A DNA stretch of 64,000 nt from CAZSDU01 sp963662525 (GTDB lineage: Bacteria > Bacteroidota > Bacteroidia > Bacteroidales > FEN-979). The position numbers were made by a program, and so were the translations under genes. Location of the stretch: NCBI GenBank assembly GCA_963662525.1, contig OY759717.1:2790001-2854000 (forward strand), read 5' to 3'. Below, piece by piece: positions 13,546 to 20,598 of the stretch (position 1 is its first letter; every line of letters begins with the position of its first letter). The notes beneath the pieces are model-generated. The model had not been told where the DNA came from and ran no database searches. It saw nothing but the letters and a program-made list of their open reading frames with translations.

Positions 13546-15828
13546 ATGTATTTATATGAAAAGCTAAACATTGCCATTGTAGATGATGAATTGTGCAAGG
13601 ATACACCCAATGGTCATGCGATGCAGGAGTTGATTAAGACCCTGCATAAGATCGAGATCAATGTCATTGAATGGAAATCATTTGAATCTTCCTTGTCGGG
13701 TATAATAAGACTTCCGGAGTTGGATGCTATGATCGTTGACTGGGACCCGCTGGTTGTTGAAAACCGGGACTTAGCCCAGAAGCTGATTTTGAGCATTCGC
13801 AGCAGAAACCACGAAATCCCGGTCTTTTTATCTGTCCGGCCCGATGTACTGATGACCATCCCTCTAGAGATTGAACGGATCATCTCTGAGAATTTCTGGA
13901 TTCTTGAGGATACCCGTGATTTTATTGCAGGGCGGATTGAAGCTGCTGCCCGCAGGTATCGCAATCGGCTGCTTCCCCCGTTTTTTGAAGCGCTGGTCAA
14001 TTTTGCCGACGATTTTGAATATTCCTGGCATACTCCCGGTCATACAGGAGGAACTGCATTTCTTAAATCTCCATCCGGTAGGATCTTCTATAATTTCTTC
14101 GGTGAACAATTATTCCGTTCTGATCTTTCCATCTCAGTTGGCGAGCTGGGCTCCCTGCTTGATCATTCCGGCGCGATTGGTGCTGGTGAGCGATTTTCAG
14201 CCAAGGTGTTTGGCGCCGACAGAACCTATTATGTAACCAATGGCACTTCAACAGCCAACAAAGTCATCTTCATGGCTTGTGCTGTGGAAGGAGATGTTGT
14301 TTTAATTGACCGGAACTGCCATAAATCACTGGAACATTCCACCATATTGACCGGAGCACTTCCGGTCTGGATGATTCCTGCCAGAAATCATTATGGGATC
14401 ATTGGTCCTATCCGTAAGGAGGAAATGAATCTGGAAACCATACGTCAAAAAATTCGTGAATGTCCCCTGATGAAAGATCCTTTGGCAACACCGGTATATG
14501 CGGTCGTGACCAATTCAACCTATGACGGGATATGTTATCATGCCGTGGATGTGGAAAACCTGTTGGGTAAAATCGTTCCAAGGCTTCATTTTGATGAAGC
14601 ATGGTATGCATATGCCAGATTCAACCCGCTTTACCGGAATCGATATGGGATGAGGGATGGAGTGAGGGATCCGGAAGCTCCGACGGTCTTTGCCTCCCAA
14701 TCTACGCATAAATTGCTGGCAGCCATTTCTCAGGCGTCGATGGTGCATGTTAAAGAAGGCCGGATGCCCATTGAACATGACCGGTTCAACGAATCTTTCA
14801 TGATGCATACTTCAACCTCACCCTCGTATGCTATCATTGCCTCCTGTGATGTTTCTGCAAAAATGATGGAGGGGCCCATGGGTCAGGCGCTGACCGATGA
14901 ATGTATCATGGAAGCGGTCGTCTTCCGTACGACGATGGCGAGAATCCGCAGAAAAATTATGAGCGATAATACCAAAGACTGGTGGTTTGAGATGTGGCAA
15001 CCCGATGAGGTTACCAATCCGGCTACCGGTAAACGGATCAATTTCGCTGATGCTCCGGTGGATTTACTTTCCAAGGATCCATCCTGCTGGGTTCTTCATC
15101 CGGAGGAAAGCTGGCATGGTTTCGGAAATATCGAAGACGGATATGCTATGCTGGATCCAATCAAAGTGACGGTCCTGACGCCGGGGGTGGAACGGGATGG
15201 CTCTCTTTCCTCCTGGGGAATACCTGCTGCCATACTGGTGATGTACCTGGATTGTGAAGGAATCATCAATGAGAAGTCGGGGGACTATAGTATTTTATTC
15301 CTGTTCTCGATGGGGATTACCAAAGGGAAATGGGGAACGCTTACAACCCGTTTCTTCAGTTTCAAGACCTTGTTTGATGAAAATGCCATGCTGGAGGATG
15401 TATTTCCCAAGCTGGTTGAGAAATATCCTATGAGTTACAGCGGTAAATCATTGCCTCAGCTGGCCAGGGAAATGCATGAGTTCAAGCGGGATTCACGCCA
15501 GCTGCAACTTCTGGATGAAGCATTCTCCTTGTTACCTGAACCGGTAATGACACCTGCAGAAGCCTATCGTTACCTTGTTAAAAATAAAGTAGATCGGGTA
15601 TCTCTTGAGCTAGCACAGGGTAGGATCATGGCTGGTGGGATTGTTCCTTATCCTCCGGGAATTCCATTGCTGATGGGGGGTGAGCGGGCCGGTTCACTGG
15701 ATCAACCGGTACTGGCATATTTAAAGACCCTTCAGGATTTTGATAATCGTTTTCCGGGTTTTGAACACGATATCCATGGAATTGAGAATGAAAATGGCGT
15801 TTATATGACTTATTGTTTAAAAGAATAA
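13546..15828 (+). CDS. Orn/Lys/Arg decarboxylase (inducible, arginine/lysine type)
   Basis: A 760-residue PLP-dependent decarboxylase of the large inducible class (AdiA, LdcI/CadA, SpeC). An N-terminal receiver-like wing domain (IAIVDDE, residues about 8-140) precedes the PLP core, in which FDEAWYAY and SQSTHKLL place the PLP lysine at about residue 389, near Lys386 of E. coli AdiA. The start at 13546 is preceded by AAAGGAGG, a strong Shine-Dalgarno sequence that is rare in this window; the longer frame from 13501 is rejected. A GadC-like antiporter follows 9 bp downstream, so the pair probably consumes protons as substrate is exchanged for amine. Arginine is favoured by length, but lysine cannot be excluded. 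Confidence 0.9.
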   Translation: MYLYEKLNIAIVDDELCKDTPNGHAMQELIKTLHKIEINVIEWKSFESSLSGIIRLPELDAMIVDWDPLVVENRDLAQKLILSIRSRNHEIPVFLSVRPDVLMTIPLEIERIISENFWILEDTRDFIAGRIEAAARRYRNRLLPPFFEALVNFADDFEYSWHTPGHTGGTAFLKSPSGRIFYNFFGEQLFRSDLSISVGELGSLLDHSGAIGAGERFSAKVFGADRTYYVTNGTSTANKVIFMACAVEGDVVLIDRNCHKSLEHSTILTGALPVWMIPARNHYGIIGPIRKEEMNLETIRQKIRECPLMKDPLATPVYAVVTNSTYDGICYHAVDVENLLGKIVPRLHFDEAWYAYARFNPLYRNRYGMRDGVRDPEAPTVFASQSTHKLLAAISQASMVHVKEGRMPIEHDRFNESFMMHTSTSPSYAIIASCDVSAKMMEGPMGQALTDECIMEAVVFRTTMARIRRKIMSDNTKDWWFEMWQPDEVTNPATGKRINFADAPVDLLSKDPSCWVLHPEESWHGFGNIEDGYAMLDPIKVTVLTPGVERDGSLSSWGIPAAILVMYLDCEGIINEKSGDYSILFLFSMGITKGKWGTLTTRFFSFKTLFDENAMLEDVFPKLVEKYPMSYSGKSLPQLAREMHEFKRDSRQLQLLDEAFSLLPEPVMTPAEAYRYLVKNKVDRVSLELAQGRIMAGGIVPYPPGIPLLMGGERAGSLDQPVLAYLKTLQDFDNRFPGFEHDIHGIENENGVYMTYCLKE

Positions 15829-15837
15829 AGCAAAATT

Positions 15838-17280
15838 ATGAGCGATTCACCAAAATCCCCCCCAAAAAAGAGTATGGGCGTGCTGATGCTTTCTATGATC
15901 AGTGTTGCAGCTGTCTTGTCGGTAAGAAATTATCCGAGTATGGCAGATGAAGGCTGGCAATTAATCACCTGGTACTTTGTCGGCTCTTTTCTTTTTCTTC
16001 TTCCCCTGGCTCTCGTATCGGCAGAACTGGCTTCAGCCTGGCCCAGCGCTGGGGGAATCTATTCCTGGATTCAGGAAGCGTTCAATACAAAAACAGGTTT
16101 CATGTCGATCTGGGCAGTCGTTGTTGAAAATATTCCCTGGTATCCAACGGTGCTATCTTTTATTGCTGTTTCTATTGCGTATATTTTCAGCCCCGATCCG
16201 CATGCTCATATTCTGGGAATGCCGAACAACGTTTTTTTAGCTGTTGTAATGCTGGTCATTTGGTGGGGATTGACTCTTTTCAATTTTCTTGGACCGACTA
16301 TCGCAGCCAAATTAAGTTCTGTGGGAACAATTTTGGGTGCGATTATCCCCTCCCTGGTATTAATTATTCTTGGATTAGCCTGGATTATTAGTGGAAGACC
16401 CAGTCAATTGCCTCCATTCTCCTGGTCAGTATTGATTCCGAAACTTGATATTGGTGCACTTGTTTATTCTTCCTCTATCATCCTCACTTTTGCAGGGATA
16501 GAAATGTCAGGATATTATGCTAGCCATGTTTCAAATCCGCAAAAATCATATCCGAGAGCCATGTTCCTGGCAACAATTATCATCTTTATATTAAGCGTGC
16601 TGGGGACATTGCCGATTGCCATTGTCATTCCTCTGAAAGATATTTCCCTGAATGGAGGAGTAATCCAGGTTACAGAGACTATGTTCTCGGCTTTCGGAAT
16701 GAGCTGGGCCGTCCCTGTGATGGCTATTCTCCTGGCTGTGGGTGGAATTTCGCTGATGAGTACCTGGATGCTGGGACCATTATTAAGCATGGTTCCGATC
16801 TCCCAGGCCGGCACACTGCCTAAATTCTTCCGGAAAGAGAACAAACATGGATCCCCAACCGGCACTTTAATGGCCCAGGGAATCCTGATCACCTTTTTGG
16901 CTCTTGCCATGGCGCTGATCCCGGGAATCAACGAGGTATATTGGGTGTTTTCTTCTTATACCACGACTTTGCTATGTATCTATTATCTACCGATTTTTGC
17001 CGCAGTAATCAAATTGCGGTATACAAAACCAGAGGTTCCCCGTCCTTTTAAAATCATAGGCGGTACGACTGGTGTCTGGATCATTGCTGGGGTAGGATCC
17101 CTGTCAACCATATTTTCAGGGATTATGGCACTTAACCGTCCGGCTGGGGTCACCAACATTTCTTCCTGGGGATATTTTATCATGATGGTTGCTGGTACAA
17201 TGATCTGGATGTTACCCTTCTGGCTTTTCCGGATCTTTAAAAAACCGGGCTGGGCAGAAGCACCGACCGCTGAAGCTTAG
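15838..17280 (+). CDS. APC-family amino acid:amine antiporter (GadC-like)
   Basis: A 480-residue transporter with about 12 membrane helices, of the APC superfamily, glutamate:GABA antiporter branch. SVRNYPSMADEGW and SAELASAWPSAGGIYSWI in helices 1-2 resemble the substrate-binding part of GadC-type exchangers. It directly follows the decarboxylase and should import its amino acid in exchange for the amine product, exporting positive charge in the process. The very end overlaps the convergent channel gene by 4 bp. Confidence 0.88.
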   Translation: MSDSPKSPPKKSMGVLMLSMISVAAVLSVRNYPSMADEGWQLITWYFVGSFLFLLPLALVSAELASAWPSAGGIYSWIQEAFNTKTGFMSIWAVVVENIPWYPTVLSFIAVSIAYIFSPDPHAHILGMPNNVFLAVVMLVIWWGLTLFNFLGPTIAAKLSSVGTILGAIIPSLVLIILGLAWIISGRPSQLPPFSWSVLIPKLDIGALVYSSSIILTFAGIEMSGYYASHVSNPQKSYPRAMFLATIIIFILSVLGTLPIAIVIPLKDISLNGGVIQVTETMFSAFGMSWAVPVMAILLAVGGISLMSTWMLGPLLSMVPISQAGTLPKFFRKENKHGSPTGTLMAQGILITFLALAMALIPGINEVYWVFSSYTTTLLCIYYLPIFAAVIKLRYTKPEVPRPFKIIGGTTGVWIIAGVGSLSTIFSGIMALNRPAGVTNISSWGYFIMMVAGTMIWMLPFWLFRIFKKPGWAEAPTAEA

Positions 17281-17933
17281 GTCTTTCTGGAAGCAAATTT
17301 TCCGACCAGCATGGCGACAATGATGGCGATATACATTTGTCCGCAAACGCTGATGAATGTTGCCAGGGAACGGACATAGGGTTTTACGGGTACGATATCT
17401 CCATAGCCAGTCGTTGACATGGTAACCAAGCTGAAATACAGGGGTTCACTCAGATGTGATTTGTCGGTTAAGGAGGGATCTGCGGAAGGAAAATGAAATG
17501 CATCCGGGTCAGCATTCATGATCATGGAGATGAAAATGTAATAGACCAGCCCTAAAAGCAGGTAACCGGAGATGGAGTCAAGAATCACTCTGGGGGTAAC
17601 AGTACGGGAAGTGACCAGGTGACTGATCAGTGAGAAAACAATAAAAGAAAAGAAAAAGATTTTGACCAGTTTGGAAATTCCCAAAATAGCTGTCAGGTTA
17701 AACACCAGGGAAACCCATTCAACGATCAGTGATATCGCTGCCACAATGATCATAAAACGGCGATGTTTTTCAATGGAAAAGATGGCAGAAATAAAGATGA
17801 GGGTATAACCAGTTTTAAACAGGGGAAGTTCCCATTGGCCTGGAAAGCAGGGAGCAATAAAAACAGTGAAAATAACCGAACCCAGGAGGATAGTATTCCA
17901 AAAAGTAGTCGCTTGATCGAAACGTACTTTCAT
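17277..17933 (-). CDS. Potassium channel-like membrane protein
   Basis: A 218-residue membrane protein with several N-terminal helices and a C-terminal pore unit: a helix at residues about 125-142, a pore loop with the potassium selectivity filter TTGYGD, and a last helix of about 22 residues ending in FASRKT. No arginine-rich voltage sensor is visible, and no cytoplasmic RCK domain. Inferred role: potassium leak or uptake, possibly balancing charge moved by the neighbouring antiporter, though the gene is on the opposite strand. Confidence 0.85.
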   Translation of the reverse strand: MKVRFDQATTFWNTILLGSVIFTVFIAPCFPGQWELPLFKTGYTLIFISAIFSIEKHRRFMIIVAAISLIVEWVSLVFNLTAILGISKLVKIFFFSFIVFSLISHLVTSRTVTPRVILDSISGYLLLGLVYYIFISMIMNADPDAFHFPSADPSLTDKSHLSEPLYFSLVTMSTTGYGDIVPVKPYVRSLATFISVCGQMYIAIIVAMLVGKFASRKT

Positions 17934-17937
17934 TTCT

Positions 17938-17953
17938 TTACCATTTCACCATT
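17938..17953. repeat. Octamer pair ending at the aminotransferase stop
   Basis: Two 8-bp units, TTACCATT and TCACCATT, reach the stop codon of the minus-strand aminotransferase gene (17953-17955). Short, but it fits the octamer pattern seen at other gene ends. Confidence 0.5.
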
Positions 17954-19269
17954 TATTTCTGATGTTGCTCATGAAACTTCTTTAACCTTGCCTCCAATGC
18001 TGGGAATTGATCACGTTTTACCAGTGAAACACAAGCACGGATTCCTTCCTTGCGGTCACTGCCTGTAATGCTTAAGGCGATGGCACTGATGCCATAATAC
18101 AGCATTTCCTCTAGCAGGGCTTCTCCACTGAAACCGGGATAAGAAAATGTAAAATAAAAGCCATCAGCGATGGGATTATCTTCGTCTTTATCATAAACGA
18201 TTTTGAAACCGTTATCTGTAAACATTTTCTTCATGATTCTGGCTTTTTCACCATATTCTTTAACCACAGCGACGAAGTCATAGGTTCCGTCATTGACTGC
18301 TTTAAGCATGGCTGCCAGTCCATATTGCGTGGAATGTGATGTTCCGGCACTCAATGCGTAAACTGTACCGTAAATTAACGCACGTCCAACGATATCTGTT
18401 GAATAGTACCGGAGCAGGTCTGGGGCCTGGGTATTGAAAAGTTTATTGGAAACGATCATCAGTCCAATCCTTTGCCCGGCATAACTGAATATCTTGGAGC
18501 TGGAAATAAGCAATACATAATTGTCGGTATATTTTGCCACCGTTGGCTGATAAGGCGGTATACCCGGTTTGGAATAATCCTTGCGGAAGTCCATGGCAAA
18601 ATAAGCCAGGTCTTCAATAATTATCACATTGTATTTATTGGCTAATTCACCGATGATCCTCAATTCGGTATCAGTGAAACATATCCACGATGGATTATTT
18701 GGATTGGAATAAAGTACCGAATGGATATTTCCCTTGCTGAAATAGGATTCCAGTTTATCACGTAATTTCTCACCCCGGTAATCATAAACGTCGAAGGATT
18801 CAAATTTCTGTCCGAGAACCTTATGCTGTTGATGGTGAACCGGGAAGCCAGGATCGATGAACAGGGTCGTGTCTTTTTCATGATGAATTTTGGAAAAGGT
18901 GAGGAATGCAGCAAAGCCTCCCTGCATACTTCCGACAGTAGGAACACAATTGGCTGCATCCACATCAATATCCAGGAATAGCTTGACAAACCGTGCAGCT
19001 TCATTTTTTAAAACAGAGACACCTTCTATATCCGGATAAACCGAAGCTACCCCTTTTTGTAAGGCGGCAATTTCAGCCTCTATGCCGATGGGAGCAGCGG
19101 GAAGACCAGGAACTCCCATTTCCATCCGGACGAATCTTTCCCCAGTTTCTTGTTCAATTCCATTAATCAACCGCTTAATTTCGCGAATGGATGCTTTACC
19201 GATATTGCGGATTTTACTATCCTGGATGTGGCGGGTAACAACATCGTGTGGGATGGGAGTGTCTTTCAT
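17953..19269 (-). CDS. PLP-dependent aminotransferase, class I/II
   Basis: A 438-residue fold-type I aminotransferase. PLP-site segments include SMQGGF, SNPNNPSW, EDLAYFAMDF and the lysine motif SSSKIFSYAGQRIG. Such enzymes move an amino group between an amino acid and 2-oxoglutarate or pyruvate. It lies 116 bp downstream of hpdA on the same strand; an aromatic aminotransferase making 4-hydroxyphenylpyruvate from tyrosine would feed the decarboxylase pathway, but that is inference from position only. Confidence 0.85.
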   Translation of the reverse strand: MKDTPIPHDVVTRHIQDSKIRNIGKASIREIKRLINGIEQETGERFVRMEMGVPGLPAAPIGIEAEIAALQKGVASVYPDIEGVSVLKNEAARFVKLFLDIDVDAANCVPTVGSMQGGFAAFLTFSKIHHEKDTTLFIDPGFPVHHQQHKVLGQKFESFDVYDYRGEKLRDKLESYFSKGNIHSVLYSNPNNPSWICFTDTELRIIGELANKYNVIIIEDLAYFAMDFRKDYSKPGIPPYQPTVAKYTDNYVLLISSSKIFSYAGQRIGLMIVSNKLFNTQAPDLLRYYSTDIVGRALIYGTVYALSAGTSHSTQYGLAAMLKAVNDGTYDFVAVVKEYGEKARIMKKMFTDNGFKIVYDKDEDNPIADGFYFTFSYPGFSGEALLEEMLYYGISAIALSITGSDRKEGIRACVSLVKRDQFPALEARLKKFHEQHQK

Positions 19270-19385
19270 TGTAGGAGGTATTTGTATGCAGGATGAGTGA
19301 TAGTCTTAACAGCCACAAAATTGGAAAAATATTTGGAATTTTCCAACGGTTTCAAAAATGATATTTTAATTTGTCTCTGTGATTT

Positions 19386-20321
19386 TTAAAAAGGAGTCTC
19401 ACTGCCAATATAACAATGGACTCCGGCTTTCTGAAACCTTTGACGGATGGCCTTCATATTATCTTTTGAGGGAGACCGGAAGTCGGTTGTATAATAGGTT
19501 TGAGAGATCAGGCCATATTTTTCCCGCCCGAAATGATGAACAGGAAGAATATTGATCTCCTTACGACCGGTTGATTGAATAAAGGTGGCCATATCATTAA
19601 TGTTTTCCGTATTATCATTAAATCCCGGAATGACCGGCATGCGGAAGATCATACGTCCGGAGAATTCTTTGGCCAGTTTTAATGCTGACTGGAGGATGAG
19701 GTGATTAGGTGATCCTGTGGCTTCGAAGTGTTTTGCCGGATTCATATGTTTAAGATCAAAGAAGATCCAGTCAAGATAGGGCAGGGAGGGTTGGATATTT
19801 TCCCAGGGGACATTTCCGCATGTTTCCACAGCAGTGTGAATATAGGCCTCATAGCATCGTTTTAACAAAGCGGAGGCAAACACTTGTTGAACAAAGGGTT
19901 CACCTCCGGTCAGGGTGATTCCGCCATTCGTTCCCCAATATTGCCTGTCACGGTTTATTTTTACATATAACTCTTCCGTGGAAATATTGTAGCCTCCCAG
20001 GCTTAGAGCACCGGTACAACAGGCTTTGACGCAATCATAAGTCTTACAATGGCGACATTTGGCCCTGTCGAATACAAGGGTTTTCCCCTTTTTTGTTATT
20101 GCCCCGGATTCACATGCATCAATACATAGACTGTCATAAGTACACTTGGAGTTTTTATACAGTGGCTCCGGATATGGGGAGAGGCCTTCGGGATTGGAAC
20201 ACCAACAGCAATGGAGTTGACATCCTTTAAAAAAGATAAGGGTTCGGCAGCCTGGTCCATCGTGCACGGAGAACCCCTGGATATCGAATATATTTCCGTT
20301 GATCAGTTTTTTTTGTACCAT
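19386..20321 (-). CDS. hpdA: 4-hydroxyphenylacetate decarboxylase activating enzyme (radical SAM)
   Basis: A 311-residue glycyl-radical-enzyme activase. The radical SAM cluster motif is CQLHCCWC, followed by an inserted region with two further cysteine sets (CTYDSLCIDACE and CRHCKTYDCVKAC) for auxiliary clusters, then GGEPFVQQ. It makes the glycyl radical on HpdB. The gene overlaps hpdC by 19 bp, and the overlap contains a run of eight A on the sense strand. Length and gene order match Clostridium hpdA. Confidence 0.9.
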   Translation of the reverse strand: MVQKKLINGNIFDIQGFSVHDGPGCRTLIFFKGCQLHCCWCSNPEGLSPYPEPLYKNSKCTYDSLCIDACESGAITKKGKTLVFDRAKCRHCKTYDCVKACCTGALSLGGYNISTEELYVKINRDRQYWGTNGGITLTGGEPFVQQVFASALLKRCYEAYIHTAVETCGNVPWENIQPSLPYLDWIFFDLKHMNPAKHFEATGSPNHLILQSALKLAKEFSGRMIFRMPVIPGFNDNTENINDMATFIQSTGRKEINILPVHHFGREKYGLISQTYYTTDFRSPSKDNMKAIRQRFQKAGVHCYIGSETPF

Positions 20322-20560
20322 TCAAAATCGGCACAGTTTCCGGCGTTCATATCAGGATAAGCAAGGATACTCTCCATGCATCTGCCCAGGTGGTCACGTT
20401 CCGGCGTGAATTTTTGACAAAACTTGCATTTGGCTGATTTTTCAGCTTTATCGCAGAAAAGATCATCCGGTCCGATATTTTTTTTACTAAGCTTACAAAT
20501 CCCCCGGAAAACATCCACCGGCAAATAAAACCTGCAATCCTTGCAACAATATACTTCCAT
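20303..20560 (-). CDS. hpdC: 4-hydroxyphenylacetate decarboxylase small subunit
   Basis: An 85-residue cysteine-rich protein, the same length as clostridial HpdC. Nine cysteines (CCKDC, GICKLSK, CKFC, GRC, NAGNC) sit in two similar halves, as expected for a subunit holding two [4Fe-4S] clusters. The combination of a GICKLSK segment, a KCKFCQKF segment and a late Asn-Ala..Cys is what separates this decarboxylase from other glycyl radical enzymes, which lack a small subunit. The start is at the ATG at 20558-20560; an upstream GTG would add six residues. Confidence 0.88.
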   Translation of the reverse strand: MEVYCCKDCRFYLPVDVFRGICKLSKKNIGPDDLFCDKAEKSAKCKFCQKFTPERDHLGRCMESILAYPDMNAGNCADFEWYKKN

Positions 20561-20582
20561 AATTAAAAATGTTTTCACTATT

Positions 20583-20598
20583 TCACCAACTCACCAAC
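20583..20598. repeat. Octamer pair at the hpdB stop
   Basis: TCACCAAC twice (20583-20598), touching the hpdB stop codon at 20598-20600, in the 37-bp gap before hpdC. Confidence 0.55.

Noticed and set aside
17277..17280. Terminator between the convergent antiporter and channel genes
   Set aside because: The genes overlap by 4 bp and I found no hairpin followed by a T-run.
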